Source of the DNA: Salinicoccus sediminis
GTDB taxonomy: Bacteria; Bacillota; Bacilli; Staphylococcales; Salinicoccaceae
Assembly (NCBI RefSeq): GCF_000986795.1
Contig: NZ_LAYZ01000024.1
Coordinates: forward strand, 124,001-188,000
Direction: 5' to 3'
DNA length: 64,000 nt
The number at the start of each line of letters is the position of its first letter. Position 1 is the first letter of the stretch. This document shows, one piece after another, positions 1-8,974 of the stretch. The translations under genes were made by a program, and so were the position numbers. A model generated the notes under the pieces. That model did not search any database. It was given only the letters and a program-made list of their open reading frames with translations, and was not told the origin of the DNA.

Positions 1-295
1 ATTCCACTTTGAAGACGACCGCCTGGTTGTCACCGATGTCCACAACACCCGCACCTTCGCCCGGTCCCATCAGCACGCGGTCGCCGGAAGTCGGGAACTG
101 TTTGAGGAAAGGTTTTGAATGCTTGTATGAGCAATGTTCACTCCACATTACAGAGAAGATGCCGATCTCCGTATAGTTCGGCTCACGGCCGAGAATATCG
201 ATCACCTTATCGTATTCCGCATCCGTCAGCCCCATTTCCGCATAGAGCTTCTGGTTTCTGATATCTTCTGTCGTCGGTTCAATGAATCTGGACAT
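1..295 (-). CDS. purL: Phosphoribosylformylglycinamidine synthase II, N-terminal part (runs off the window)
   Basis: The large subunit of FGAM synthase converts FGAR to FGAM in de novo purine synthesis, using ammonia delivered by PurQ with PurS as bridge. The visible N-terminus starts [18 protein letters not shown] and carries the typical [29 protein letters not shown] and GPGEGAG segments of bacterial PurL. The start ATG (295-293) lies inside the end of purQ, a 17-bp overlap indicating translational coupling. Only about 98 codons are present; the rest continues beyond position 1. Reading direction and gene order match the staphylococcal pur operon. Confidence 0.96.
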   Translation of the reverse strand, partial: MSRFIEPTTEDIRNQKLYAEMGLTDAEYDKVIDILGREPNYTEIGIFSVMWSEHCSYKHSKPFLKQFPTSGDRVLMGPGEGAGVVDIGDNQAVVFKVE

Positions 296-959
296 GATTT
301 GCCTCCCACTTGGTCATTTCCTCAAATAATTTCAATCCGTCGTCGCTGCCGAGCAGCGTCTCAAGCGCCCGTTCAGGGTGCGGCATCATGCCGAGCACAT
401 TGCCGCGTTCGTTGATGATGCCCGCGATGTCATTCCTCGACCCGTTCGGATTTTCATTGTACGTCAGTACTATCTGGTTGTGCGCTTTGAGCTTTTCGTA
501 TGTCGCATCGTCACAGTAGTAGTGGCCTTCACCATGGGCCACCGGGTATACGACATCTTCGCCCTGCCCGTAGCCGCGGGTGAACAATGTCTCACTGTTG
601 GCGATTTTCAGCGATTCGTCGCGCGAGATGAAAGTATGCTGGTCGTTGAAGATGAGTGCACCCGGCAGGAGCCCGATTTCGGTCAGGATCTGGAAACCGT
701 TGCATATGCCGAGAACGGGTTTGCCCGCCTCCGCCGCTTCCTTGATCGCTTTCGTCACCGGGGCGACCGCCGCCATCGCGCCGCTGCGGAGATAGTCGCC
801 GAAGGAGAAGCCGCCGGGGATCAGCACACCGTCGTATCCGGCGAGCGATGCCGCCCGGTAATCTACAAATTCTGCCTCAGCCCCCGCTTTCAGAGCGGCA
901 TTCAGCAGGTCGCGGTCACAGTTGGAACCCGGGAACTGTATTACAGCGAATTTCTTCAT
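279..959 (-). CDS. purQ: Phosphoribosylformylglycinamidine synthase I (glutaminase subunit)
   Basis: The class I glutamine amidotransferase subunit of FGAM synthase supplies ammonia to PurL. The 226-residue length is normal. The nucleophile cysteine is in [12 protein letters not shown], the oxyanion region in [17 protein letters not shown], and the catalytic His/Glu in MPHPERA near the C-terminus. It overlaps purS upstream by 4 bp and purL downstream by 17 bp, so it sits in the tightly packed pur operon. The family assignment is secure. Confidence 0.97.
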   Translation of the reverse strand: MKKFAVIQFPGSNCDRDLLNAALKAGAEAEFVDYRAASLAGYDGVLIPGGFSFGDYLRSGAMAAVAPVTKAIKEAAEAGKPVLGICNGFQILTEIGLLPGALIFNDQHTFISRDESLKIANSETLFTRGYGQGEDVVYPVAHGEGHYYCDDATYEKLKAHNQIVLTYNENPNGSRNDIAGIINERGNVLGMMPHPERALETLLGSDDGLKLFEEMTKWEANHVQIH

Positions 960-1213
960 TCCGACACCTCATCCAGAATCGTATACTCATACGTTTCAAT
1001 CACTGTATTGGTGAACAGGCGTTCAGACAGGGATTTGACGATCCTGTCAATGTTGTCTGCTTCTGTTTCGTCAATGTCAAAATAGAGGATCTTGCCCACG
1101 CGGATGTTGCTGATTTCATCATGGCCGAGTTCATGCACTGCACGGTTCAGCGCCTCACCCTGTGTATCGAGCACCTGCTGCTGTAATGTCACTTTAAGTT
1201 CTACCTTTTTCAT
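956..1213 (-). CDS. purS: Phosphoribosylformylglycinamidine synthase subunit PurS
   Basis: This 85-residue protein is the small structural subunit of the Gram-positive FGAM synthase complex, which dimerises and links PurQ to PurL. The sequence has the expected [14 protein letters not shown] start, the NIRVGK strand and the acidic ETEA...RLFTNTVIE helix/strand pattern. It is the usual size and sits between purC and purQ with a 1-bp overlap to purC and a 4-bp overlap to purQ. Confidence 0.95.
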   Translation of the reverse strand: MKKVELKVTLQQQVLDTQGEALNRAVHELGHDEISNIRVGKILYFDIDETEADNIDRIVKSLSERLFTNTVIETYEYTILDEVSE

Positions 1214-1914
1214 TATTTTACTGCCTCCATCTTTTCATAGAATTTTGTATAAGTATCGATCAGTGAGCCTGTACTGTTGCGGTAGACATCCTTGTCGAAA
1301 TTTTCATCGGTCTCGGCGTCCCATATGCGGCATGTATCCGGTGAGATTTCATCGGCGAGGAGGATGTTCCCTTCATTGTCCCTGCCGAATTCGACTTTGA
1401 AATCGGCCAGTTCCATGCCCATCATGTCCATCATCCTGATGAGGACTTTGTTGACTTTGAGCGCCGCCGCCTTCAGTTCCCCGATCTCCGCTTTTGTCGC
1501 AAGACCGAGCTTCAGCACATGGTCGTCTGTCAGTATCGGATCATCAAGTGCATCTTCCTTATAATAAAATTCCACAAGCGGCGGTTTGAATTCATCACCT
1601 TTTTTAAAGCCGAGCCGCCTGACGATGCTCCCGGCCGCCCTGTTGCGCACCGTCACTTCAAGCGGGATGATGCCCAACGGTTTCACCGTCTGTTCCGTAT
1701 CGCTGATGCGTTCGATGAAATGGGACTTGACGCCATTTTTCTCAAGATATTTGAAGATATCGGAGGAAATCAGATTGTTCAGCCGGCCCTTGCCTTCCAT
1801 GAAATCACGTCTCGCACCATTGCCTGCCGTCACTTCATCCTTATATTCAATGCGGAGCACTTCGGGATCTTCAGTCTTAAAGACTTTTTTCGCCTTGCCT
1901 TCATACAGCAGCAT
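1213..1914 (-). CDS. purC: SAICAR synthetase
   Basis: Phosphoribosylaminoimidazole-succinocarboxamide synthase condenses CAIR with aspartate using ATP. The ORF shows [11 protein letters not shown] at the N-terminus, the [24 protein letters not shown] core split around the ATP site, and DEISPDTCR near the C-terminus. The start chosen is ATG at 1914, which overlaps the TGA of purK by one base (TGATG) with AAGGAG 8 bases upstream. A GTG at 1917 is also possible. About 233 residues, standard for the family. Confidence 0.96.
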   Translation of the reverse strand: MLLYEGKAKKVFKTEDPEVLRIEYKDEVTAGNGARRDFMEGKGRLNNLISSDIFKYLEKNGVKSHFIERISDTEQTVKPLGIIPLEVTVRNRAAGSIVRRLGFKKGDEFKPPLVEFYYKEDALDDPILTDDHVLKLGLATKAEIGELKAAALKVNKVLIRMMDMMGMELADFKVEFGRDNEGNILLADEISPDTCRIWDAETDENFDKDVYRNSTGSLIDTYTKFYEKMEAVK

Positions 1915-3038
1915 CACTTGGTCTCCTTTGTGAAATCGCGGCTGAGCGCGTCCAGTGTATTTTCGAGGTTGCCGGTGAGTACGGTGACATGTCCCATCTT
2001 GCGCGCCGGCTTGCGCGCCGGCTTGCCGTAGATATGGATGTGCCAGTCGGGATGGGTGAACAATTCATTGTCCAGCCGGTCCAGGTCCTCACCGAGCAGA
2101 TTCATCATGACCGCGTTCTGATGGAGATGCACTTTTGGCATCGGATGATCCAGTATCGAAAGGATGTGCGCATCGAACTGGCTGATGTTGCATGCCTCGA
2201 TCGAATAGTGCCCGGAATTGTGGGGCCGCGGCGCAATCTCGTTGACATAGAGTGTGCCGTCTGTGTCGATGAAGAATTCGATGGTGAATGCACCGACAAA
2301 GTGCAGCGCGTCCATGATCTTCGCCGCTTCCTCCTGTGCCTTTTCCGTATAATCCACCCTGGACGGGACGATCGTGCGGTAGAGGACCTGGTCCTTGTGC
2401 AGATTTTCCTGCAGCGGGAAATAGATGACCTGCCCGCTCACACTCCTTGCGATGGTCAGGGAGACTTCCCGCTCAAGCGAGATGTATTTTTCCGCCACAA
2501 ACGCCGTCTCATCAAAAGGGATGCCGGCCCGATCGATGTCCGCCGCCGTCTCCAGCAGATACTGGCCTTTGCCGTCATAGCCGCCCGTCGCCGTCTTGAC
2601 GATGACGGGCGCACCGTGCGCATCCATGAATCTGCGCACATCCTCTGCTGACGCGACTTTTTCATAAGGGACGATTTTCGCACCGGAGGCACTGATCGCC
2701 TCTTTTTCCGTCTCACGGTTCTGCAGCGTCAGCACCGTCTCTGCCCCCTGCGGCACATGGTAGTCGCCGACCAGTGTGTGCAGTATTCGCGCATCGATGT
2801 TTTCAAATTCATAGGTGACGACATCGGACATTTCGCACAGCGATTTCAATGATTCAAGGTCGCCGAATTCCGCATTGATGAAAGTGTGGCCCGTCGCGCT
2901 CGCCGGCGCATCCGCCGACGGATCGAGCACCGCCACTTTGTAGCCCATCCTGAGCGCCGACTGAGCCATCATCTTGCCGAGCTGTCCGCCGCCGATGATG
3001 CCGATGGTTGCTCCGGGTGCCAGTTTAATTGAGGTCAT
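1914..3038 (-). CDS. purK: N5-carboxyaminoimidazole ribonucleotide synthase (ATPase subunit)
   Basis: PurK carboxylates AIR to N5-CAIR with ATP and bicarbonate; it is an ATP-grasp enzyme that works with PurE. Visible motifs are [12 protein letters not shown] at the N-terminus, [13 protein letters not shown] for nucleotide binding, and [14 protein letters not shown]. The reading frame extends 19 codons further upstream, but ATG 3038 has GGAGGAGATGCAGA directly before it, so I start there. It overlaps purE by 14 bp, giving about 374 residues. A short local duplication, GCGCCGGCTTGCGCGCCGGC, encodes the repeated KPARKPARK near the C-terminus. Confidence 0.95.
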   Translation of the reverse strand: MTSIKLAPGATIGIIGGGQLGKMMAQSALRMGYKVAVLDPSADAPASATGHTFINAEFGDLESLKSLCEMSDVVTYEFENIDARILHTLVGDYHVPQGAETVLTLQNRETEKEAISASGAKIVPYEKVASAEDVRRFMDAHGAPVIVKTATGGYDGKGQYLLETAADIDRAGIPFDETAFVAEKYISLEREVSLTIARSVSGQVIYFPLQENLHKDQVLYRTIVPSRVDYTEKAQEEAAKIMDALHFVGAFTIEFFIDTDGTLYVNEIAPRPHNSGHYSIEACNISQFDAHILSILDHPMPKVHLHQNAVMMNLLGEDLDRLDNELFTHPDWHIHIYGKPARKPARKMGHVTVLTGNLENTLDALSRDFTKETK

Positions 3039-3507
3039 TCTGCATCTCCTCCACTTTATCTTCGAGTGACTTCTGATAGTCATCCAGTTTTTCATAAAGT
3101 TCCGGCGAGTTCACTGCCAGCATGCGCGCGGCAAGGATTCCCGCATTCTTGCTGCCCGCCTTGCCGATTGCCGTCGTGGCGACCGGAATGCCGCCCGGCA
3201 TCTGCACGATGGATAATAAAGAATCCATGCCCTGCAGCGCTTTGGACTCGATCGGTATGCCGATCACCGGGACGTTTGTAAGTGACGCCACCATCCCCGG
3301 CAGGTGTGCCGCACCGCCGGCGCCGGCGATGATCACATCGATGCCGTCCGATTTGGCATTTCTCGCATAATCCACCATCATTCCCGGGGTGCGGTGCGCG
3401 CTCACCACCTTTTTCTCGTAAGCCACGCCGAAATGATCCAGCATATCGCATGCATGCTTCATCGTAGGCCAGTCGGAAGAGCTGCCCATGATTACTCCAA
3501 CAGTCAT
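3025..3507 (-). CDS. purE: N5-carboxyaminoimidazole ribonucleotide mutase
   Basis: PurE (160 residues, class I) moves the carboxyl group of N5-CAIR to give CAIR. It shows [14 protein letters not shown] at the N-terminus, the SAHRTP loop, and the [13 protein letters not shown] phosphate-binding segment. It is the first gene of the purE-K-C-S-Q-L operon, and the intergenic region upstream holds PurR-type boxes. Start ATG 3507 follows a GAGG about 10 bases upstream. Confidence 0.97.
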   Translation of the reverse strand: MTVGVIMGSSSDWPTMKHACDMLDHFGVAYEKKVVSAHRTPGMMVDYARNAKSDGIDVIIAGAGGAAHLPGMVASLTNVPVIGIPIESKALQGMDSLLSIVQMPGGIPVATTAIGKAGSKNAGILAARMLAVNSPELYEKLDDYQKSLEDKVEEMQNDLN

Positions 3508-3586
3508 AATAGTATAACCTCGCTTTGAAATATGTTTGTTTTCAACTCATGCCCAGTTTAACAATAGCAGGGGCTTTATTCAACTG

Positions 3587-3672
3587 AAAAACGAACAATT
3601 TAAATCTTATTATTTTAATTGTATGTGTTTACGAACGTTGTGGGTGTTGTTTTGGTTTATAAGTTCGGTTTT
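3587..3672. promoter_or_regulatory. PurR-type boxes between purE and folD
   Basis: The Bacillus PurBox consensus is AWWWCCGAACWWT. On the plus strand AAAAACGAACAAT (3587-3599) matches 12 of 13, and GTTTACGAACGTT (3627-3639) matches 10 of 13. On the minus strand AAAACCGAACTTA (3672-3660) matches 12 of 13. A further CCGAAC core lies at 3748-3753. The pair at 3633 and 3663 forms GAAC-N26-GTTC, close to the GAAC-N24-GTTC arrangement described for PurR targets. PurR control of purE and probably folD is inferred. I saw no convincing purine riboswitch. Confidence 0.65.
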
Positions 3673-3836
3673 CGGGTTATTTTTGCGATTTATGGTGTAT
3701 TTTGTCTTCATAAGTGTAATGCGGGGCGCAGCTTGCATCAGTATGACCCGAACGGTCGATCAGGATTCACTGTGGAAATTTTCAGGCAAGTTATGGATAA
3801 TGGAGGGAGGCAGACTAAACAGATAGGAGAATGAAA

Positions 3837-4688
3837 ATGACAGCAAATTTGTTGAACGGACGCGAAATCGCCAAAGATTACCGCGCCGGGCTCGCAGAAG
3901 AAGTTGAAAAACTCAAGGAAAACGGCATCACACCAAACCTGACGGTCATCATCGCCGGCAACGACGGCGCCTCCCTCAGCTATGTACGCTCAAAGAACAG
4001 GGCGGCCGAAAAGATCGGCATGACATCCGACATCGTCCATCTGGATGAAGATGCAACCGAAGACGAGGTCCTGGAAGAACTCGACCGCCTGAACAACGAC
4101 GACAATGTCAGCGGAATCCTCGTGCAGGTCCCCCTGCCGGATCAGATCAGTGAAGAAAAGGTCCTCGAATCCATTGCACCCCATAAAGACGTCGACGGCT
4201 TCAGTCCGGTCAATATCGGCCGCATGTATACAGGTCAGCGCACATTCATCCCCTGTACACCACTCGGCATCATGGAACTCCTCAAGCATACAGGATCGCT
4301 TGAAGGGAAAGACATCGCCGTCATCGGACGCTCCCACATAGTCGGCCAGCCCGTCGCAAAACTGCTGACCGATCAGAACGCAACCGTCACACTGATGCAC
4401 TCCCGCACAAAGAACATGACCGATAAACTGAGCGGCTTCGATGTCATCGTCAGTGCCGTCGGCTCCCCGGGACTCATCAAAGCCGAACATATCAAAGACG
4501 GTGCAATCGTGATCGACGTCGGCAACACAATGGTCGGCGACAAACTCGTCGGCGACGTAGACTTCGACGCCGCCAAAGAAAAAGCCGGCTGGATCACACC
4601 GGTGCCGGGCGGCGTCGGCCCCCTCACAATTACCATGGTCCTGAACAACACATTACTCGCCGCCAAATGGCACAACGGAGTGGAATAG
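3837..4688 (+). CDS. folD: Bifunctional methylenetetrahydrofolate dehydrogenase/cyclohydrolase
   Basis: FolD interconverts 5,10-methylene-THF and 10-formyl-THF, supplying one-carbon units for purine synthesis. The protein has the catalytic [14 protein letters not shown] segment (Lys in the cyclohydrolase site), QVPLPDQ, the DVDGFSP loop, [11 protein letters not shown] for NADP binding and [11 protein letters not shown] near the C-terminus. ATG 3837 has AGGAG 7 bases upstream, while the in-frame ATG at 3831 is too close to it. About 283 residues. It is divergent from the pur operon, as in Staphylococcus, and shares its PurBox region. Confidence 0.96.
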   Translation: MTANLLNGREIAKDYRAGLAEEVEKLKENGITPNLTVIIAGNDGASLSYVRSKNRAAEKIGMTSDIVHLDEDATEDEVLEELDRLNNDDNVSGILVQVPLPDQISEEKVLESIAPHKDVDGFSPVNIGRMYTGQRTFIPCTPLGIMELLKHTGSLEGKDIAVIGRSHIVGQPVAKLLTDQNATVTLMHSRTKNMTDKLSGFDVIVSAVGSPGLIKAEHIKDGAIVIDVGNTMVGDKLVGDVDFDAAKEKAGWITPVPGGVGPLTITMVLNNTLLAAKWHNGVE

Positions 4689-4706
4689 CTTTACCGCAGT
4701 ATACGT

Positions 4707-4734
4707 CCGCACCCTTTCACAGGGTGCGGTTTTT
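4707..4734 (+). terminator. Rho-independent terminator of folD
   Basis: Perfect hairpin CCGCACCCT-TTCAC-AGGGTGCGG followed by TTTTT, 18 bp after the folD stop. Confidence 0.9.
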
Positions 4735-4806
4735 GGTTTTAATCTACGTTTTTGCCAACGGTCAGCCGTTTCTCATTCCATTGACCGTAATACTGACAAA
4801 TTGTCC

Positions 4807-5025
4807 TCAGACACTTTTTTCTTTACCTTCACAAAACCCGCAATTCACACATCTCATAAACAGCCGCCACCCGTCCCCTCCGTATTGGCCGACAAACCGG
4901 TCGATCTCAATCTCACCTTCAAATCCACACTGGAGCCTCTCCAGTTCGCTGGCACCCCGGCCGTCCAGTCCCCGCCTGCATTCCGCTGCCTCCAGCCACT
5001 GATGCTCCAAAGTCTTCTTTCGCAT
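4807..5025 (-). CDS. Small hypothetical protein with C-terminal CxxC
   Basis: A 72-codon ORF begins MRKKTLEHQWLEAAECRR. The start ATG 5025 is preceded by AAGGAGG at 10 bases, a real-looking ribosome binding site, and a terminator-like hairpin separates it from the next upstream gene. The C-terminal part has four cysteines including C-V-N-C and CGFC-like spacing, so metal binding is possible. I recognise no family. An in-frame ATG at 5106 would add an implausible extension. Moderate confidence that it is a gene. Confidence 0.55.
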   Translation of the reverse strand: MRKKTLEHQWLEAAECRRGLDGRGASELERLQCGFEGEIEIDRFVGQYGGDGWRLFMRCVNCGFCEGKEKSV

Positions 5026-5046
5026 TGAAACAAATCCTCCTTCCAA

Positions 5047-5083
5047 TAAAAAAGCCCTTTCCCTATATATGCGGAAAAAGGCC
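5047..5083 (-). terminator. Terminator for the antiporter gene
   Basis: On the minus strand GCCTTTTTCC pairs with GGAAAGGGC around an 11-nt loop and is followed by TTTTTT. It lies about 70 bp after the stop of the gene at 5154. Confidence 0.7.
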
Positions 5084-5153
5084 GGTTTGATTATTTGTTC
5101 CATCAAGTATTTTATTTAGTCTGAGAAAATTGATTAACACATGGCCGAGCCGA

Positions 5154-6110
5154 TCAGTTCCTGATGATAATGAAGATCATGTAGATGATGTATGCAAATA
5201 CAAGTACAAAACCTTCTCCCCGGCCGATGTTGTAGCGGGTCCTTGAAAATATGAGCAGCAGCACCGTTAGAAGTATCATGATCCACATATCAGTGAAGAT
5301 TTTCGCATCCAGTGTCAGCGGGGCAACTGATGCAGCACTGCCCGCCACAAAAAAGATGTTGAAAATGCTGCTGCCGACAGCATTCCCTATCGCGATGTCT
5401 CCCTGATTCTTCATCGCAGCCGTGACGGAAGTGATCAGCTCGGGGAGTGAAGTGCCAATGGCCACAATTGTAAGACCGACCAGCGTCTCGCTCATTCCGA
5501 GTGAAAGTGCAATCTCAGTGGCGCTGTCCACTACAAGGCGTCCGCCGAATATGATTGCAGCGAGTCCGCCAGCAGTGTAGAGTGCGTTCTTCCCCCACGG
5601 AGCACCAACATCCGTATCCACCGCATCACCGCCCTCAGACCTGTTCTTCATAGCCATTTCAAAGACGTAATACAGAAACACACTGAAGAACAGGAGGATG
5701 ATCAGACCATCCCCGCGGGAGACAATATTCTCCACTGCCCCGTTCAGGAAAACGTCCGCCATCAGTATAAGCAGGACGACAGCTGCAAGCAGTGAGAAGG
5801 GAATCTCCTTTCGGATTGTTTCGCTCTTGACGGTGAGCGGGGTGATCATCGCCGTCACCCCGAGCACCATGGTGATGTTGAAAAGGTTGCTTCCCACGAT
5901 GTTGCCGAGCACCATGCCGGCGTTATCATCCAGCGCAGCCAGTATGCTGACCGTTGCCTCGGGTGAACTTGTGCCGAGGGCAACGATCGTCAGCCCGACC
6001 AGCAGGGGCGATACATTGAGCTTGATCGCAATATTCGATGCACCTTCCACAAAATAGTCCGCCCCCTTGATGAGCAGGACGAATCCCGCAATCAGAATAA
6101 TATAAGACAA
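5154..6110 (-). CDS. Calcium/sodium antiporter, CaCA family (YrbG-like)
   Basis: A membrane antiporter of about 318 residues with 10 predicted hydrophobic segments and the two CaCA alpha-repeats. The first contains LLVGLTIVALGTSSPEATVS and GNIVGSNLFNI; the second contains LVGLTIVAIGTSLPELITS and GNAVGSSIFNI. These acidic-residue motifs bind the exchanged cation. It probably exports Ca2+ or another cation against Na+ or H+. GTG 6119 is only 1 base from AAGGAG, so TTG 6110 (10 bases away) is the more likely start. Confidence 0.9.
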   Translation of the reverse strand: MSYIILIAGFVLLIKGADYFVEGASNIAIKLNVSPLLVGLTIVALGTSSPEATVSILAALDDNAGMVLGNIVGSNLFNITMVLGVTAMITPLTVKSETIRKEIPFSLLAAVVLLILMADVFLNGAVENIVSRGDGLIILLFFSVFLYYVFEMAMKNRSEGGDAVDTDVGAPWGKNALYTAGGLAAIIFGGRLVVDSATEIALSLGMSETLVGLTIVAIGTSLPELITSVTAAMKNQGDIAIGNAVGSSIFNIFFVAGSAASVAPLTLDAKIFTDMWIMILLTVLLLIFSRTRYNIGRGEGFVLVFAYIIYMIFIIIRN

Positions 6111-6167
6111 ATGACGCACTCTCCTTTAAAACACAGGCTATTATCCCTCTATTCCCGAAGACAGACA

Positions 6168-6197
6168 AAAAAACCCACTTTTCATACAAAAAGTGGG
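6168..6197 (-). terminator. Terminator of the small oxidase-like gene
   Basis: CCCACTTTT/AAAAGTGGG hairpin. On the minus strand it is followed by a run of seven T, 10 bp after the stop of the gene at 6207. Confidence 0.9.
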
Positions 6198-6206
6198 CAT
6201 CATCAA

Positions 6207-6599
6207 TCATTTTTTCTTTTCAACAAAGAACGTGACAACAACGAACAAAGCAAACGCAATCAGTGTAATACTGCCGCCGACGATGAAATACACGATCGTA
6301 AACGTCTCATTGAAGCCGAACGGATTAAGCATATAGAAATACATCCCCGAAGTCAGAACCAGGGCTCCCAAAATACCAAACGCACAGTGCAGATGCACGA
6401 GCAGCGGCTTAGAGACAGTGTACACACTGTAGAAGACCCCCCATGCAAACATCGACAGCCAGCCTACAAGGAGTATGTGCGTATGTATCGGACGCATCGC
6501 GTAATCCATCTCCCCTGCCATCTGCGAGCCGATGAACACACCGAGCAGCCCGAATACCGTCGCAATTCTGATCAGGTTGATTCCCCATTTTCTTTCCAT
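6207..6599 (-). CDS. Small haem-copper-oxidase-like membrane protein
   Basis: About 130 residues with four hydrophobic segments and a short K-rich C-terminus. The second helix carries PIHTHILLVGWLSMFAWG and the third VHLHCAFGILG, resembling the His-containing helices of cytochrome oxidase subunit I/CcoN-like proteins cut down to one bundle. Whether it binds haem is not shown. Start is uncertain: ATG 6599 has GGAGG 11 bases upstream, while ATG 6617 has none. It lies just downstream of the HssRS-like pair, which may be relevant if it handles haem. Confidence 0.7.
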   Translation of the reverse strand: MERKWGINLIRIATVFGLLGVFIGSQMAGEMDYAMRPIHTHILLVGWLSMFAWGVFYSVYTVSKPLLVHLHCAFGILGALVLTSGMYFYMLNPFGFNETFTIVYFIVGGSITLIAFALFVVVTFFVEKKK

Positions 6600-6690
6600 T
6601 TTCCGCAATTCCTCCATTTATTCATTATTTTAATAAAATTCAAGTTGCCCCTGACACACCGCCGCAACGGGACATTCCCCCGGAATCATA

Positions 6691-8130
6691 TCATTTCCAG
6701 AGCTTCACGATGAATTCCGTGCCGGCCCCCGGCGTACTGTCCACTTCAATCGTACCGCCGAGCATTTCCACAGTTTCGAGGACGATTGCAAGGCCGAGGC
6801 CGGAGCCTTCACTCGAACGCGCCGCGTCCACCCTGTAGAACCGTTCGAATACCTTGTCGAGGGCATCTTCAGGGATACCCATGCCCGTATCCCGGACACT
6901 GACCTCGACATGATCTCCCATGTCCTTCAGGGTGACGGCGATTTCATCACCGTCTGACGAATATTTCACTGCGTTCGACACCAGATTATCCCATACATTC
7001 CACAGGAGGTCGCTGTCGGACTCCACCGTCACTTCATCCAGGGAGTAGGACAGATCGATGCCGGACTCATCCAGCCGCCAGCGGAACACCCTTATTACGT
7101 CCCGGATCTGCCCGTCCAGCCGGACAGGCTCCATCTTCGCCGTATAAGACTGGTGATCAAATTTGCTGAGCAGCATCAGCTGACTCGCCAGCGACGACAG
7201 CCGCTTCGCCTCCGAATGCACGACCGAGGCAGCTTCCCGCGCCTCACCGCCTTCCACTTCACCGTCCTCAAGCAGTTTCGCGTACCCTTGTATATTGACT
7301 AGCGGCGACTGGAGATCATGCGTCACATCGCTGATGAATTTCTGGCGCATGCGGTGGTTTTCCTGCAGCTGCCCCTTCATCGCATCGAGGCTCACGGCAA
7401 GCTGACCGATCTCATCCCTGCTGTAGCTGCCGGAGGCGATATCATAATCGAAATTCTCCCGTCGGATTTCATTCGCCGCCGTCCTGAGACGGCCCAGGGG
7501 TTCTGTCAGACGGCGGCTCATCACGATGATGAATATGAGGCTCACCAGCACCGCCGTCACGAAGAACACAAGCAGGATGATATGGAATTCACTGAACATC
7601 AGGCTGCTGTCCTGCTTGATGAACAGCGCGTGGCGTTCGCCGCCAAGCATGACTGGCACACCGACGGTGTTACGCACATCATTCATGAAGTGCCCCATCA
7701 TGAACCAGTTCGCGACAGCGGCATCCTCTCCTTCGTACACCCCGCCGGAGAGCACCGACTCGAGCGTCGACTGTTCCATGGTGGTCCGTTCAAACGGGAT
7801 GCCGGCAAAGTGCGCCTCGTATCCGCCGTTAAACGGCCCTTCCGTCAGCGTCACTTCCCCGCCTGTACCATCCTCCCCCCCACCGGATACCAGCACCACC
7901 TGGTAGTCCAGCGCATCGAGCATATCCATGGCCACAGTGAGGCCGGAGCCGGCCGGAATATCCTGCTCCAGCGCATCCTTCAGATTTTCGGCAGTCACGA
8001 GCATCTGCTCATTCATCTTCGGTTTCGAGTAGACCGCATAGAGCACGTTCGACGCCAGCAGCGACACGGCCAGGCTGACGGCAACGACGGCAAAAAGCAC
8101 CGCTATGAAGCGTTTATAGAGCATATCCAT
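6691..8130 (-). CDS. hssS: Sensor histidine kinase, HssS-like
   Basis: A 479-residue membrane kinase with TM1 (about residues 7-33), an extracellular sensor of about 145 residues, TM2 (about 183-205), HAMP, a dimerisation domain with phospho-acceptor His about 271 in VTHDLQSP, and N/G-box motifs (NLVSNAVKYSSDG, RDTGMGIP, GSGLGLAI). The sensor shares with Staphylococcus aureus HssS the PF...T..Q....VL pattern, the N-D-V-x-NTVG string and the FSEF segment before TM2, as I recall that sequence. HssS senses haem stress. The ATG at 8130 overlaps the TGA of the regulator gene. No hrtAB lies next to it here. Confidence 0.85.
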   Translation of the reverse strand: MDMLYKRFIAVLFAVVAVSLAVSLLASNVLYAVYSKPKMNEQMLVTAENLKDALEQDIPAGSGLTVAMDMLDALDYQVVLVSGGGEDGTGGEVTLTEGPFNGGYEAHFAGIPFERTTMEQSTLESVLSGGVYEGEDAAVANWFMMGHFMNDVRNTVGVPVMLGGERHALFIKQDSSLMFSEFHIILLVFFVTAVLVSLIFIIVMSRRLTEPLGRLRTAANEIRRENFDYDIASGSYSRDEIGQLAVSLDAMKGQLQENHRMRQKFISDVTHDLQSPLVNIQGYAKLLEDGEVEGGEAREAASVVHSEAKRLSSLASQLMLLSKFDHQSYTAKMEPVRLDGQIRDVIRVFRWRLDESGIDLSYSLDEVTVESDSDLLWNVWDNLVSNAVKYSSDGDEIAVTLKDMGDHVEVSVRDTGMGIPEDALDKVFERFYRVDAARSSEGSGLGLAIVLETVEMLGGTIEVDSTPGAGTEFIVKLWK

Positions 8131-8816
8131 CACGCATCATCCTCCAACGCGCTCTGCTCCAGCCGGTAACCGACACCGCGCACCGTCAGCACGCGCACTT
8201 CTGCACCGAATCTGCCGAGCTTCTGCCGCAGCCGGTTCATGTGGGTATTGATCGTATATGTACTCGTCTCAAGATCGCCCCACACACTTTCGGCGATATG
8301 CTCGCGCGTCACCACTTTTTCAGGTGTCTCCATCAGGCAGCCGAGCATCTCGAGCTCCTTCACCGGCAGCATGTGCGTACGGCCCATGACTTCCACCTCA
8401 TAATGCTCCCGGTCGATCGTCACCCCCGCAAAAGACAGCCTCGTATCCGACACAGGGTGCGCGCGTTTCAGCACCGCGCGGATGCGGAACAGGAGCTCCT
8501 TCGGCTCGAACGGTTTCACTATATAATCCTCGGCGCCTGCCGTGAACCCCTCCTCCTTGTCATCGAGCTGGCCCTTCGCCGTGAGCAGGATCACAGGAGT
8601 CTCAAGGTCCCCGCTCAGAATCCGCGTCAGTTCAAAACCATCCATCCCGGGCATCATCACATCCACGACCGCAATATCCACTTCCTCATCCTCAAGATGC
8701 CGGAGGGCGCCGTCGGCATCCCCGAAATCCGCCACATCGAAGCCGTTCCTCTCAAGGTAGAGTACGACCAGATTGCGGATGTTCGCATCATCCTCGACCA
8801 CCATCACTTTGTTCAT
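8130..8816 (-). CDS. hssR: Response regulator, OmpR family, HssR-like
   Basis: A 228-residue regulator with a receiver domain (acidic pair ED/D, phosphorylation site Asp52 in VDVMMPGMDG, Lys in IVKPF) and a C-terminal winged helix ending in VRGVGYRLE. The stretch DKEEGFTAGAEDYIVKPF followed by KELLFRIRAVLKR is very like HssR. Start ATG 8816 has GGAGGTGCATGGGAG upstream; the frame is open to 8930 but that extension lacks a binding site. It is first in a two-gene operon with its kinase. An HssR-type direct repeat lies just upstream. Confidence 0.87.
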   Translation of the reverse strand: MNKVMVVEDDANIRNLVVLYLERNGFDVADFGDADGALRHLEDEEVDIAVVDVMMPGMDGFELTRILSGDLETPVILLTAKGQLDDKEEGFTAGAEDYIVKPFEPKELLFRIRAVLKRAHPVSDTRLSFAGVTIDREHYEVEVMGRTHMLPVKELEMLGCLMETPEKVVTREHIAESVWGDLETSTYTINTHMNRLRQKLGRFGAEVRVLTVRGVGYRLEQSALEDDA

Positions 8817-8851
8817 CTCCCATGCACCTCCGTAAAAAACTCTATCATCCT

Positions 8852-8871
8852 TATATAAACACAATATAAAT
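8852..8871 (-). promoter_or_regulatory. HssR-type direct repeat upstream of hssRS
   Basis: The minus strand reads ATTTATATT-GT-GTTTATATA. The described HssR site is GTTCATATT-N2-GTTCATATT, so each half matches 7 of 9 with exactly two bases between. The region is A+T-rich, so chance similarity is possible. If real, it implies autoregulation. Confidence 0.45.
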
Positions 8872-8916
8872 ATTTTAGAAATGAAAATCTCGCCCTGCCC
8901 AATTCCCGCACAAGCG

Positions 8917-8949
8917 AAAAAAACGCCCACCGCGCCATGCGGTGAACGT
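8917..8949 (-). terminator. Terminator of hmp
   Basis: ACGTTCACCGC/GCGGTGGGCGT hairpin (minus strand) followed by seven T, 25 bp past the hmp stop. Confidence 0.9.
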
Positions 8950-8974
8950 TTCAGTACAGCGAATCATCCGATTA

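Noticed and set aside
378-1085. 235-codon plus-strand ORF opposite purQ/purS
   Set aside because: Antisense shadow of well-identified pur genes, with no ribosome binding site and no recognisable domain.
3536-3834. ORFs in the purE-folD intergenic region
   Set aside because: Hydrophobic, A+T-driven translation over a region with PurR boxes and no ribosome binding site.
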